Assembly: GCA_902702965.1 (NCBI GenBank)
Contig: CACRXP010000115.1
Coordinates: 875,807 to 939,806 of the forward strand
DNA: 64,000 nucleotides
Source of the DNA: Spirometra erinaceieuropaei
Taxonomy: Eukaryota > Platyhelminthes > Cestoda > Diphyllobothriidea > Diphyllobothriidae
Direction of reading: 5' to 3'
The number at the start of each line of letters is the position of its first letter. The first letter of the stretch is position 1. A program made the translations under genes and the position numbers. Positions 10,383 to 23,160 of this stretch are shown here, piece by piece. A model generated the notes under the pieces. The model did not search any database and had not been told where the DNA came from. It saw only the letters and a list, made by a program, of their open reading frames with translations.

Positions 10383-11779
10383 GCTAGAGCACTGTATCCC
10401 GTGCCTAAAATATCCATGTATCTACACTTCTAGACTGGGCGCATTCTCGGATCGCGCGTGAGCGAACTTAACGCGACTGTGCGACACGGCGGCGAAGGTT
10501 TTCAAGTACAGCTCGCAACTTTTCAACGGGTCACGTGTTTAACATTAAAGCTGCAAGGGTGGCCGACCACATCGGGAGAAAGGCACGCCAATAACTAGTT
10601 GAAACCTGCGGCCCAGATACGAACTCAGCCAATCAAAGTATCGATCTGCCGCAAGCTGTTTTTGTGCCAGCCGTCATTGGTGGCTGATTGGCAAAGACCC
10701 TGTCGCCCGATCTGTTGCTATTTTAGACCGGAGAACGACATTCGTGTGCCTTTGTGAGAGTAGACACATCAAAAGATGGTTGCGATTTAAATGACTCTTC
10801 TTTCTTCTTACAAGCATGTTGTTGTTAGGACAGATGAGCGAATGCCGACTGAATTTCTACAGGTGAATAAAATGATTATGAAGACAATGATGTCAATATT
10901 ATTATATCATAAGTTACAAATCATATGCAGACCCATAAACAACGTAATTTAGTGTAAAATAGGTAAGCATTAATTCCAGAAGATGTGGGCATTTTCCAAG
11001 TTTGGTTATATATTATCTTGGTTTTTATTGAGCACGCCATTCAGAGTAATCGGTTGGCAAGTATCACAATCTTTCCTCGATGTTCATGGTCATTTTCATC
11101 CGATTAGGAAACAATGATGCGAATATCTCGAATAGCAAAGACAAATTATTCAAAAGTTGCATTTGGTGTCTAGAGCACAGTCCTATCGCTAGCCAACTTT
11201 TTTAAAAAAATTGCAGTCAGTCAGCGTGAGATCCAAAAGCCTCAGTGATAATAGAGTCTCACTTTACAAAGGCTCTCCCTAAACAAGTGCCTGTTTAACA
11301 TTCCTATCATTTTCATCAGTGCAAAATTTGATTTCGTCTAAAACCGTTATAAACATCATGTCAAGTAGGGGTAGGAGGAATAAAGAGAGTAAATGCGATG
11401 TTCACCGAAAGATCAAAAAGATATCTGTATGAATGTACTCATTGTAGTAAGAAAACATCAAATGCAGACCTCCGATGAGGCGACAACATCATGTTAGAGA
11501 ATGTAAAATCGGAAAAGTGAATAATGCTTAAACTAAGGAGGACGTCTTGTTCCAATCTGACCACTAGGTACTACCTGTCAAGTTAGCATACTTTCTTGAA
11601 TGGAGGCGAAAGTTCGAATTTTAGGAGGAGGACAGTCGAGCACAGGGATATTCTGTTTATTTTTCTGAGCTTTTGAACTCGTACAGGAGTCAAAACGCAG
11701 AGATAGCAACGTAAACAGATGCAAAGACAATTCTTATGCCTACTAGCCAATCATTAATCGATGGAACAATACAATAACC
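10383..11779. other. Unannotated; CpG-richer patch with CCAAT boxes
   Basis: Between 10430 and 10760 the sequence is richer in GC and CpG than its flanks. It holds CCAAT-type boxes in both orientations (ccaatcaaag near 10629, ctgattgg near 10683). No open frame follows closely. The remainder (10760-11780) is AT-rich with no feature seen. Confidence 0.35.
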
Positions 11780-12196
11780 ATGCGCAGCAAGATTATGAAA
11801 ATTAAGTTGCGGCAAAATCCTGGAGTAGTTCATCGCATCCCATACCAAAGGTGTCCTTGTAGCTATACAGGCAAGACTGGAGGCGTGTTCTCATCATGCC
11901 CACACGAAAATAAGCTGCTCCTGTTGCTGGGGGACGAATTATTACAAGTGGATGTCCATACCTACGAAGTGGATCACGAAGGTAACTACAAAGTCATCAA
12001 TATAATCGCCTACTCAGGAAACAAAACTGCCCAAGAACCTTTCGAAGGTTGGAGCTTGGATGAGAACTCAATGAATCGATTTATCGATACGACGCCGGCG
12101 CACAGTGCCCAGTGCGTTTACTTAAAAACGACTCTCTTTACAGATGCCGGAGCAAAGCAGGTAACATTTCCAGTTTTAGGAACTACGAGCAGCTGA
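11780..12196 (+). pseudogene. PLE GIY-YIG endonuclease remnant
   Basis: The 138-codon frame carries a decayed but recognisable PLE endonuclease: VVHRIPYQRCPCSYTGKTGG, where VVYRIPC..C.CSYVGETGR is usual; then an E-H region worn to ENK; then HTYEVDHEGNYKVINIIA, EPFEGWSLDENSMNRFID and an APA-like HSAQC end. GIY-YIG domains nick DNA during PLE insertion. Here the YVG valine is threonine, the catalytic-helix Arg and the EH are altered, and the reverse transcriptase is absent, so no activity is expected. The start Met is arbitrary. No ribozyme-type 3' tail is visible after the stop. Confidence 0.75.
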
Positions 12197-13535
12197 ATAA
12201 ACAACTTACCACTCATCAATTTTTGCATGTTGCCTACAGTCTAATTGTGCTTCTCGTAGTAGCATATTTCCAATTTCACTCCCTTTAGCCTGCAATGGGC
12301 CGACAACACTTGCTGTTATCTTGGTTATAGGCAGACATTCAGTGTAAACAATAACTACACTGGGCAGATTTTGAGGTCATAAAGATTACTTTCGGCCTAT
12401 TACTCCTTATCGCTGACATGTATTTAAATTACTTGCAAACGTGGTGTTTTGTTATGAGAATTTTAATTAGCGGGGACCGTCTAAGCCCTCCCTGTCCCAT
12501 TCAATAGGCTGATATTGCAACTGTAGGACGTTTGTGACATCGAAATGCGTTGTTTTTCCTCTAAGGCGGATGCTGCAGTTTAGGGTAGATTGCTTATGCA
12601 TTAGTAGAGGGCAGTTAGACAATTCTAAATAAACCGACCTAAATAGGACCTAGCTAAGATACAGATATTGCATGCGCTAGACGCAAGCTGCAACCAAACG
12701 GAATAACGACACGCAATGCATTCAATCATTCTGTCTTTTATGGAGATTTTTTATGGAAAACAAATGTTCTGCACGCGCTGGACCACAGTACTGCTTATTT
12801 AGCTTTTTTTTATCATGCTATTCTGCCACCGGAAGTATGGACTGTCTTAAAAAATATTTTCCTGTCTACTGAGGACAGGGTGTTGGTTAGCTAAGCCTTT
12901 TTATTCTCTGATTTTCCTAGATATCGTTTGAAATTTACAGCGACTCTGAAAGCAAACAGGATTTTATAGCACAATGTGGGCTCTGGATATTTCAAATCGG
13001 CTCTAATTTCGCACATATTTTTGAGAACTTTAGAAGCTAAAAAATTGCGCTTGCTCCGGCAATCGACCATAGTATTCAGCTATCATGCCTTCCGGGTTAT
13101 AAGAAAACGATTCGTATCTGCAACTTTCATAAAATCTATAGTGTTATTTGGTTTAAATTAGAAAACTGCCTCAAATCGCATTCTGTTATAAAGTTGAAAA
13201 AGAGTTTTTTCCAAGTTTTAAAAACTTTTATTTTGCGTTTTTTAAGTCAGTGCATTGTCCATTCATAAAGAATCGTTTCTCTTCACTTACTAATGTTGTA
13301 TGTAAAGCAGACAGTATGGTTCAAATCCACGTAAAGTTTTAAGCACATTATACGATATATCCTTGATAGCTTATATAAATAAGTGGTCTTCCATACATGG
13401 AAAATGTAAAGGTTGGTTGGTTCGCAGTTTTCTATAGAAAAACATGGACGCAGTACAGCCGTTTGTAAACGGAATTCTGCTTTGCAGGTATCTGTTAGTT
13501 CATACGTTCAAGTTGCCGCTTAATTTGCGGCCGGC
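12197..13535. other. Unannotated, AT-rich
   Basis: Only one frame of 61 codons (12976-13161), without features. No repeat partner seen in the window. Confidence 0.4.
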
Positions 13536-13539
13536 TAAG

Positions 13540-13800
13540 AACGCTTTCTGTAGATCGAATTGCTGTCTGATTTTTTATCCCATTCCAACTTGCCTGGCAA
13601 CAGTTTTTGTTTATGCCTGATGCGCCACCTGGCAGGGTTGATGGACAAAAGCAGATCAACATTGCCGACAAAGGCTAGGGAGACTGAAATGGACATTTCC
13701 GGATTATTAATCACCGTCAGCTGGCCATAGCCAAACCTGGGCTGTGTAGACGCAGGGGCTCGATTCCGCGACATGTCATTTGTAATGTTCAACGTCCTTC
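13540..13800 (-). mobile_element. tRNA-derived SINE, copy 1
   Basis: On the minus strand a B-box-like GGAATCGAGCC (13757-13767) is followed by a body also found in the neighbouring copy (gactgaaatggacatttccg, agctggccatagccaaacc on the plus strand). The A-box side is worn. The 89-codon frame on this strand is part of the repeat. Confidence 0.65.
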
Positions 13801-13869
13801 GCAATGTGTTTATTTGTCATTTCAGGTTCAATCAGGCACATGCATTGTTTTAGGGGTGCTTACAGATCG

Positions 13870-14090
13870 TGCCACGTAACGCTTCCTTTTCGTTGAGCTT
13901 GGGCTTCACTTTCGATCTCCGCTCGCAGCCGCAAAAGGGGTGAACACTGACAAAGACAAGGGTGACTGAAATGAACATTTCTGGCTTTTAAGCCGTTTCC
14001 AGCTAGCCATACCCAACCCCGGGACGTGTAAGCCCTGGAACCCGATCCCGTTAAAAGTCTAACGACCTAACCACTGAGCCACGGGCTCAT
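13870..14090 (-). mobile_element. tRNA-derived SINE, copy 2
   Basis: The minus strand shows an A-box TGGCTCAGTGGTTAGGTCGT (14062-14081) and a B-box GGATCGGGTTC (14038-14047) at tRNA spacing, then the body shared with copy 1 (gactgaaatgaacatttctg on the plus strand). The acceptor stem does not close and there is no terminator at the tRNA end, so this is a SINE head and not a tRNA gene. Confidence 0.75.
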
Positions 14091-15845
14091 TAATAAATAG
14101 ATTTACGCCTTCTTGGTACTGCCAGGGCGGTTTGCTTTGATAATTGTCATGTTCTTATCCACCAGGAGGCTTTTGGTCGGTTCGATAGGCTTTATGTTTA
14201 CGCATTTCCTGAGTTAGCTAGTGAGAATGCATTTACAGGAATAAGCGAGGCGGTCTATAAAGGTGAACCTTTTCCGACTGGATGTATCACGTCTTCAATT
14301 TCCATCTTTACAAATCAGCATGACTGTTAACAATTTGGCTTCAAGTATTGGTTGCGCTTTAGAGACGTTAATGAAGTGCAATGGTTAGACTGATAGCGTA
14401 CGCTGGCTTCTCTGCGCATAGGGAGTTTGGCGACATCTCCTAACTGTTGATGTTCACACCGCTTTCGTTTCTGCTCTCAACCCTATCAGTGGTCAGTTGA
14501 CAGGCTAGAACAAGTTGACCGGTGTGTCAAAAAATGAAGAATGAGTGACAATTACAACAGCAAATCAATATTAATGACATCTCAGAGAATTCTTCATGTT
14601 AATGAACCTGACGTAGTTGAAACTACTGCAGTGCGCTGTAAGTAGTGACCTTCATGGTTCGCAACTGATAGCATAGCTTGGTCAACCTCTGATCCGAACA
14701 ATTCGACCTTCTAGCGATTTCATTCCTGTGAGATCTGAGAAGAGATTACAGTAGCCAAAACAGCTTTTGTGGACTAGGTCGTGTTTTTTCACGATTCAAT
14801 GGATAGCCTAGCTTTGTCAGTCAATACATCCGCACTCACCTCCGGTAGTCGGGACACTTTCCTGGCAGTAGGAGGAGATGAACGAGGGAGGAGATTGCGC
14901 AGTAGATAATGTGCAAGGCTGACCCGCTGTATGCTAATTTAAGGGCAAGCCATCCGTTGCGTGCATTCTCCGTGGGAAACGAGGCGAATTTTTCCGATGG
15001 AGACCGCTGAATTGTCACAACCTGATGGGCAGCCAAGGTGTTGAACTTCTTCATGTGTTAGATAACCTACACCAGTTCCTCGCTCAACTGAACCTGACAG
15101 ACTTTATGCGTGCGTTTTCTACACAGGTTTTGTGACGGTCCGAGATGAAATAGTTTCTCTAGTTAATTGTTAAAGTTGTTCATGCACAGTAGACTTATGC
15201 CAAATGTTACTGTCTGCGTTGAAGTATGGTGAGACATGAAACTTAGGAAGTACACAACTATATTGCGGTTCAACGACAACCGCTTTTCATTGTCGAGGCA
15301 GCCGTCAACTGGTGCGCGCTTTGTGTCAGCATGATCCCGGTTTCGTCGACTGTAATCCCGTGTGACGTCTCTTGATGTGCTCCGCTTCTGGAGAGTTGAT
15401 GTAATTTCGTATCACTGCCGATACACGTTCAGAACTTTTCATTCGCAGTAATCGCCGTGTTTCTCGAAAGGTTTTTGTCCTATTCTTATCAGCATCATGC
15501 ACAAGGAATAATTTTGAACGTTTCTCACAGTTACAGCAGGTGCTTTATTACTTGGTGCTTAACGTCCGTCGGAAATCCTAAACCAGAGTGGGAAACAACT
15601 GTCTCCTGCGGCGCCGAACACGTAAAACGATTCACACCGAAGTGTGCGTTCGGTGGGTCGTGGCTTTTTGGATCGTTTTGAATGCACTGGTCGATGAATT
15701 CTTGTGGAGAGACGTTACCTTACAGCACCTTTAGAGGGTTTTATACTTTAGACTCCGGGTCCTCCTGTTCAATGTAGCAAGTCTCCAGATGCCGACAAAC
15801 AATCACTAAATAGGCATGGTATATACTCGTCCACAACGGACAAGA
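14091..15845. other. Unannotated
   Basis: Frames of 72 and 74 codons (14836-15054 minus, 15457-15681 plus) have no domain that I recognise. No repeat pairing was found within the window. Confidence 0.4.
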
Positions 15846-15847
15846 CA

Positions 15848-16130
15848 AAAAACCCGTAACTCAGTGTTTAGAAGCGTTGTGTTTCTAACCAACAAATCCT
15901 GGGATCAAGGTCCAGATGTTCCACACTTTGGGGCTGGTAACGACTGACTGATGATAGCGAATAAACCAAAAATGACTATTCCCGTCTCCTTTATATTTGT
16001 CGGTAATGCCATACTGCTTATATTGCGCGCCGCTGTGCGGTTGCTGACGGGGCTTGGGAAACAGCTCCAAGGCACAAGGGGAGGCGTGAGTTTCGTAACG
16101 CGATCGGTTGGCGTCCTCATACCATGATCA
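15848..16130 (+). mobile_element. tRNA-derived SINE
   Basis: A-box-like gtaactcagtgtttagaagc (15856-15875) and B-box-like gggatcaaggtcc (15901-15913), followed by a body (ggggctggtaacgactgac, aaaatgactattcccgtc) that matches the minus-strand SINE bodies at 13.6-14.0 kb. Diverged copy. Confidence 0.65.
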
Positions 16131-17639
16131 TTCCTAGTCTATTACCCCTATGTTATCCTCACCAACGTGAGTTCATGGCGTCCATACTGTGGCCTGGTAC
16201 AATTTATAGGAACAAGATAGTGTGTAGCAGATACAAATGGGCGTCTCAGTCATTATGCTAAATGAGAGAATCAAGGAATTTTAATGTATTCTTCTCGGCC
16301 AGCTATACTTTTAATTAATTACCAGAAAAACGGTTCCAATATGCACATCTGGTATTGTTTGATGGAGACAATAATAGTCAAACGTTCGTACTCAAACGTG
16401 GTAAAAAAACCAGTTTGCGAATTACAAAACGGCATTAGTTACCAAGTAAGAGATTAGTGAGACCATTGTCATTTCCTACACCTAAATACCTTCGACAGTA
16501 TACACAAGACCCCTTTTTGTACAGGAGATTCCAGCTTTGCGCGTCCAACATAGTAAAGCATGCGCGATTTTAGCTTGACCGCGTTTAATAAAATGGGAAC
16601 TAGTTCGCTTTCAACTGCGATTGTTATATCATCTTTTTAAATAATCCTGTGAATATGCTTCTCAAAAGAGCGTTTGACAATAAACTACGTTGGTACATAA
16701 TATCAGTGTGGTTAGATTTGTTACTTAAGATTTTTTGTCGTAAAACCAAATAGCCTGCAAGTATGAATCAAAAATCTCGATCGAAGGTATTTTGGTTACT
16801 AAAATATAGCAACCTACCTAACCGTTAGCGCATAATCAAATGTAAAAAACAGCATGCGACGAACTTTAGCATTTCCGGCGTAATGGTTCATTGCATTTTT
16901 ACTACTGCTAACTTTTTTTGCTGAGCCGTTCTTCCTTTAATTACCAGCGGCCGCTACTACTACTTAATTGAATATGGCCGGAAATTTGCGCCAAATTGCT
17001 GCTTTTGTACATCGGCATTGCATGTTGCATGAAGAATGGATTGTGAATAAAAGTAGGGGAGCAGACTGCGCATTGTTTCACTCTAGGGGGGGAGTTAACT
17101 GCATTTTTGAGCAGCGTGCTGGTGATGCTCATGGCTGACTGAGAATAACGTAAGTGCCCTAATTGTTTGGCCCGGGCTATCCCCACTCTGCGAGCCGGTC
17201 CTTTCAACATGACCGAGGCAAAGCACCGTTAGCTGTTTAGCGCCTAAAGGACAAAATTTATTTGCTTTGCCTCGAATGAAAAGTGATAGGCATGAGCTCG
17301 CATCTCCTCATAATATGTTAACACGAAGCTAAAAGGATCACTTTAATCGAGGATATTGTTTTTCGACGGCATAACTGGCGAACAGCGTTTCGGACTTCTT
17401 CTCTGTTCAAACTTAAATTCCAAGAACATCTAGAAGGCAGTGACTGAACTCACGAAATATTGAACAATATTTTGGAATGTGTTTGTGATAGGGAACAAAC
17501 ACTTAATAGGAATTTTGACGCTGACTAGCTGGCTGCAGAAACTGAATAAACAGCCTCTGTATGACGAATCTGCCGCAAAATTGAAGGAAACTTAGAATCC
17601 CTGCAAAAGGCCTGACTGACAGAAAAGGCGCGGCAACAA
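16131..17639. other. Unannotated
   Basis: One 89-codon minus frame (16941-17210) has no recognisable domain. Nothing else seen. Confidence 0.4.
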
Positions 17640-17900
17640 TAGCTCAAACCTAGCGCAAAATCCAACTCTAACGCATAAACCAACCCTGATTGTAACCTTA
17701 CCTTAAACCATCACCAAAATTCAAGCCCTAAGCTTTATCATGAGTTAAACCCATGCCCTAATCACAACGATAATCCTTATTCAAGCCTTAACCGTAACCC
17801 TACCCTAACCTTGACCTAAACTACACTCCAGTCCCTAACCCAAGGCGGAAGTCTCTGCCAGTCTCTCCCAGACACTAACTCCAACCCGGAAATTAACCCA
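17640..17900 (-). repeat. Degenerate telomere-like CCCTAA array
   Basis: About 260 bp of imperfect units (ccaaccctgattg, aagccctaag, atgccctaatc, aaccgtaaccctaccctaac, cagtccctaaccc). The plus strand is the C-rich one, opposite to the array at 10.3 kb. Confidence 0.65.
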
Positions 17901-18837
17901 ACCACGAAACCAAAACACCAGGTTGATCTTTTCCGTTTTAGTTTTGGATACTTCCCACTTATGATTTCGGCATCATACTACAGTTTAGTTCATTTGAAAT
18001 ACCCATATTGAGCCTGAGAAAAATCCACTTATGTAAAATATTGCAACTGAGATAAAATGTACTTATTTATTGATTGTCGTGCTCTTTTAATTTCAGTTAT
18101 ATTTTATAAAACGTATGCATACAACTTATCTTTTGCGGTAGCATACCGTTTAGACCGATGTCATCACCAAATTTTCAAATCAAAGAGATGATATCCTTTG
18201 ATTTTTAAAAAGCCTCCAATCATGAGATTTTCGGTGACCGTGCATGACATGGACAACGTCGTCCTCTTTTTATACAAAATATATGTAAACTTTTAATTTT
18301 CATATACCGAATGCATAGCACAGGAAGACGGGAGACCCTTTATCCAAACGCTACGGTTGATAAGGCTGCAAATTACTCAGGTGTCGAAAACCATATTTTA
18401 AACATAATTACACCCTTATTTTCCCATATACATTCAAATAAGGAGTGTTTTTTTATCACATGAGCATATATGTGGACCGGTTTAGGCATGTTTTTTTAAC
18501 AAACAGTAATCAAAATAACACGTTCGTCAAAAAATCAATAAGAAATGAACTTTAAATATAACTCGTTTTTCCCAAAGCGCGGTTTTCACAGGCGACTGAA
18601 AATAGGTACATTCCTATACCCATACCTCTCGGTTTTTGATATATAAAGGGATCTTTCAGCAGGGTAATCAATATTTGAAGTCTGATTAAGGAATTTCTTA
18701 TGCCTAAAATGCATCAAAGTATTGCGGTTAGCATTTTATGAGATCGATCATTTACCGGTGTCGGATGGTGCAACTCGATAAAATGACTTCTCATGACGTA
18801 TTCATGACATTACCGCGGTTTTCGAAACGGAATTTTT
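17901..18837. other. Unannotated, AT-rich
   Basis: No frame above 60 codons and no feature seen. Confidence 0.4.
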
Positions 18838-19378
18838 ATGCATAAATATAACGGGATGCAGCGACTTCCTAAACCGCTCAACCAACACAACGTCATATTA
18901 GAAAAAAGGCACTGTCCCGGGAATACTTCTAATTTCAATTTTAATATCTTCGCTTTTACCACGGCAACCGGTTCTGAAATGGTTAAAATGCCCCTAAAAC
19001 AGGCAATGCTGTCGACAGAAGCATTACTTCAAGCTCCAGACCACTGTATTAGTGACAAAACAAGCATAATGAGAGATGAGGGCTGCAGTTGGACTTAAGA
19101 AGAGTATATTGAGAAGTAACGTGAATCGCCCTCTGAAAGGCAGAAAAATGACACGCAATGTGGTTAGAAAAATGAGAAGAACATTCAAGCCGACTGTCCT
19201 GGTTCAGAGCCTGTTGAGAACAATGTCATCGGGTATAATGCTAAACATGTTCTGTTTTATATCGATGGGTATGACTGCTGTCAGCATTGCCATGGTTATA
19301 TTCAGTCATATTTATATAAGCTCCTCATACTGCCATCCTGTGAAGCCGCGGTTACAGAAAAGGAAGTCCGGATAAAAT
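18838..19378 (+). other. Two overlapping unrecognised open frames
   Basis: An 86-codon frame (18838-19098) overlaps by 23 bases a 99-codon frame (19076-19375). The second is basic at its N-terminus (RSNVNRPLKGRKMTRNVV) and has a hydrophobic run (MLNMFCFISMGMTAVSIAMV) that could span a membrane. I see no homology, no splice signals that I would trust and no second copy. Either a lost repeat or chance; a real gene is not supported. Confidence 0.2.
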
Positions 19379-20029
19379 TCCATTTTGGGTCAGGTCGGGT
19401 GGTGTCATAAGTGCGGGAAACGTATAGTAGATGCTAGGGAGGCTTTGAAATACGATGGCTGACAAGAAGTAGCTACTAGATCAGAGAGACAGTCTGAGTT
19501 TCACAATTTTTGCTGCAGCATGGGGTGGTGTAACTGGCTCGATGGGTTGCAGCAATAATCATTCCAGCCAACGCTTATGCTGTTGGTTATGACGTAATTT
19601 GCGTGTTTGTGCTAGAGGTGTGTACGCCTGAAACCATTCTTTAAAGCCTACAGTGTTAGATGGCTTCACATTGACACCGCGCATGTTCTATTGACGAGCC
19701 GAAGACGATAAAGGTGTTCCCGTGCGCTGGCGATTACCAAAACAAACTCCGAAATGCTTCACAGTACTGTTTTTAGGCAAGGCGCGATGGAACGTTCTCC
19801 AGGCTATTCTGGGTTGGGTGCAGCATCAGTAGTTTCATGTGCTCAACGTGACATACAGAAGGTGGGCTGATTCAAGAAATGTTAACCGCGAATCCGAAAA
19901 CCATTTTGACTGGACTAAATTACTCTAAGTCAACTAAGAATGGTTGCTTTTGAACGAACGTCCTTTCGGCGGACTTCAACACTACACACTGCGACAAAAG
20001 AACAAGGCATATAGGAAGAATATGTTTCA
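19379..20029. other. Unannotated
   Basis: No open frame and no repeat partner seen in the window. Confidence 0.4.
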
Positions 20030-20665
20030 TTGATTTTTCACGTCCCTATAAATTTAAATGTGTTTCATAGAAAACAGCCGTAAACATATTTATTTTCTTG
20101 ATTCTTTGGTAAAAAATTACATTTATTTCAGAGTTCATGCTTGAACAAAGGGTATTTTGAGATCGGTGCGATATTAATATTTCATTGTACTCAATGCGAC
20201 GTACGGTTGATGTTATAACACATGAAATGTTAAAAGAAATTTGAAATCGTTTTTTTCGACTCGACATGATTACTTAAGTAGCTTTGTAAAATTAACCATG
20301 GTGCACAAAATTCCAATTACATTCGAGATACTTCAGACGGTGGCTTTAAATGAACGTGTTTTCAATTGCTAGAAAAGGCACAAAAAGCGAACTATAATCA
20401 TGTTTATAGAATAAAAACGTTAGAATTCTAGGGCTATTTAAATAAAAAAGTATCAAATTTTAGCAATAATTTTTACGTAATGTGGTTTTTAAAGTTAGCC
20501 GGAATAAAATAAATGAAAAAGCCAACATCCCTTTGGTTCTAAAATATTATTGAACATGCGCAAGAGAATAAATATCATAAACCTGTTAAGGTAATTCTGC
20601 CTAATAGAAAGCGTTTCATATTTTAGGTTAACATTTAACGAGATTGGTTACTGAATGTTTTGGAA
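20030..20665 (+). repeat. Foldback family F, decayed copy
   Basis: The inner-arm string of F appears at 20031-20080 (tgatttttcac..., tataaatttaaatgtgtttc, atagaaaac). F-like pieces follow at 20262-20275 (gattacttaagtag), 20520-20560 (tttggttctaaaat) and 20617-20655 (tttcatattttaggttaaca). The order is as in the 41.3-42.2 kb copy, but gaps are large. Confidence 0.45.
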
Positions 20666-22239
20666 AATGTATTCAGTATTTAAAAGCTAATATATTAAAA
20701 TGCATATAGAAAGGACTTCTTAGCTGTGCAAAAGGCGAATTTAAATAAAAGTGTTTTTGGAGTTTATGAAGTAGCTTACGTTCAAAGAAAGTCCGAAGGA
20801 TTGTTTTACACGGATTCACCTAAATCCCTTGCAGTCATACGAAATAAAACTAAGTCAAATGTTGACAGAATTATACCGAATTTCTATAACAATTCTCTGT
20901 AGGAGTTTATGAGTACCCGAAAGATCGGAAAACAGCAGAAAATAAATCGCCAAATTTCAAGGAACTAGGTGCGTAAGACTATTAATAGTATAACAATTTC
21001 TAAATTGTCTGATCCTCATATTTTCGAGCATTGCCATTATAGACGCTGTATTGCAAGGCTTGACCACACTATCGAGGAAGGCAGTCTGAATGAACGAGTG
21101 ATATGCTGCTAATGGTAATTTGCGTAATGCATAGAAAATGCACATTTACCGAAAAAAACTGTGCATATAGTGTGAACGTGATCGTTCGCAGGTTATGATA
21201 CGGCATCATGCTCGTTTAGTAGAAGTGAAATTGTGATATGGTCAATCGTCGAGAGCATTAATTAAACCATTCTTTATTGACAGCGTAGTGTTTGAATCTC
21301 TTTGCTCGAAAGCGTTGTAAAAGAGCGGTCATGCCGGTCGTGACAGGACGCTGGGAAGTGGGTTATTTGTTTTGCCCCTACAATCGGACATTCTCATCCG
21401 AGCACCATGCTGTTACATCTTACTTTCAGAAGGCCCACCGACAAAGACTTTGCTCAAAAGATCCTCCGTGCGCGCCAGATCTTGCATCCTTATATATTTT
21501 ACGGGCTTCTTAACAGCTATGGTTTCAGCTACAAAAATGACAGCGATTTTTGAGTTGAGAAGGGATGTTTAAAGAGAATGCCAAATAAGATGTTTTATGA
21601 TGCCCAAGAATGTCAGTAATTAGCATTATAAAACGCTGTTCGAACCATACATGACAACGGAGTGAAAATAGCTGTCAACAACACAAATAAAGTATGCCAA
21701 AGCATTTTATTGTACTTCAACTCTAGAATTATTCACTTTTTCTTAACAGCCTAAGAGTGCGCTGCATGTATTTCTTAGTCGTTTTCTCGCTGGGGTCTGA
21801 ATTTGGTGAAGGAATGAAGGAATTTTCCAGCGGCAGACGACTGTATACGCGTAATGTGCTGACCAAAATTCGGACGCCCGAAAAAAGCCAATAACGCTCA
21901 AAAATGCAGTTTATTGCCCAAAGAGCATGATGTTAGCTAAGTTCCTGTTTCAAGCGGTGAACATATTCATGGTTATGTGCTCCTAACATTCATTAAAAGC
22001 ATGTTAACTTGCTCGATTGGGACATTTTAATTTCCGTAGATTTTGTCGGTAGATAAACATTGAATTTTAGCATGACCAGATACGTAAAATCATTCTGTTT
22101 TGACACGCGATGCTAACATGACAGTTTTCGGTAGATTAGCAAAAAACATGGCTTCGCATCATGTGCGGGCGTATCAAAACCAGAAGGTGAAAGCGAAGAT
22201 TTAAACCCGCATAAATCATAAACAGGAATCAGTAGGAAT
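20666..22239. other. Unannotated, AT-rich
   Basis: Frames of 62-73 codons without motifs. Nothing that I can name. Confidence 0.4.
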
Positions 22240-22542
22240 ATGCGACAATACGAGAGACATCGACTACAGAATGGCTCTTATTTTAAAAACCTTAAGCGTG
22301 TGGTTGTAAGGAAGCAATTAGACATTTTGGAGACTAAACCAACACAGTTGTATTTAACTGAGTACTTTAAAGAAAACAGTCATTTAAATAATGGCCAGAA
22401 AATGGCGAATGAACAAATGTTGTCAGCAAAACCTGTTTTCGTTAAAACAGAATACAGAAATTGCCGAAGGCCAACAGCGGTTGAAGGGCTTTCCAAAATG
22501 TACTGTAAAGTAACTGAACGGAAAAGAATAACTCGTGACTAA
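22240..22542 (+). other. Unrecognised 100-codon open frame
   Basis: A basic frame, poor in hydrophobic runs (begins MRQYERHRLQNGSYFKNLKR). No known domain, no signal peptide and no paralogue in the window. Its amino-acid make-up is more protein-like than that of most frames here, but a 75-codon minus frame overlaps its end and nothing supports expression. Confidence 0.2.
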
Positions 22543-22958
22543 GTGCCGCAAAAAAAACCAAGGAAATTGAGAAAAGAATTTGGGAAATGTGAAAAACATC
22601 TGGCTGACAGAAACTGGGTGGAGTCACGAGAGAAGTGGAGTGAAAACGTGACCCCGTGCAGCAGGTCACGCCAGACCGCCTGAGAAATGAAGGCGTTCTT
22701 TAACTAGCCAATTCACAAACCGGGACGCAGGAGTGTCCATTACTCAGATGCGTCGTAATAAATTAAGCTCGGGGGTGTAAGTCCGAGATTAGAAGCCCGC
22801 GTCAGTTGATTATCGAACAGCGCCCCATCATCACATTACTGGGCTTGCGTGGAGACATTTTTTTGGCTAATTTAACTCTGCGTAAATAACTACTAGTGTA
22901 TACAGATAACGATTCTTCGTATCTTCGAAAATAAATAAATCAAGATTCCTTACATTCT

Positions 22959-23090
22959 GCGCACTGCAAATAACAGTTCTCGCAATCACTGCTAGGGTCG
23001 TAATTACTGACTCGAACTCGGACCGACAAGCCACCACCACATCAATTACGATACCAGCGGTGATTGCGAAAACTGTTAATTGCAGCGTGC
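22959..23090. repeat. 47-bp inverted repeat (hairpin) in PLE 3' region
   Basis: Arm 22959-23005 pairs with 23044-23090 across a 38-nt spacer. I count 39 of 47 positions complementary, before counting G-U pairs. The spacer holds gactcgaactcggaccgaca, which recurs in the PLE end at 44260-44300. Confidence 0.85.
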
Positions 23091-23160
23091 ATACGGTCCA
23101 CGGCAGCCACGTGCTATAAATACTGCACTCCTGGTGCCACCATCACCTTTATCTGCACAT

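Noticed and set aside
14038..14085. Candidate tRNA gene on the minus strand
   Set aside because: A and B boxes are present, but the stems do not close and the sequence continues into a shared SINE body.
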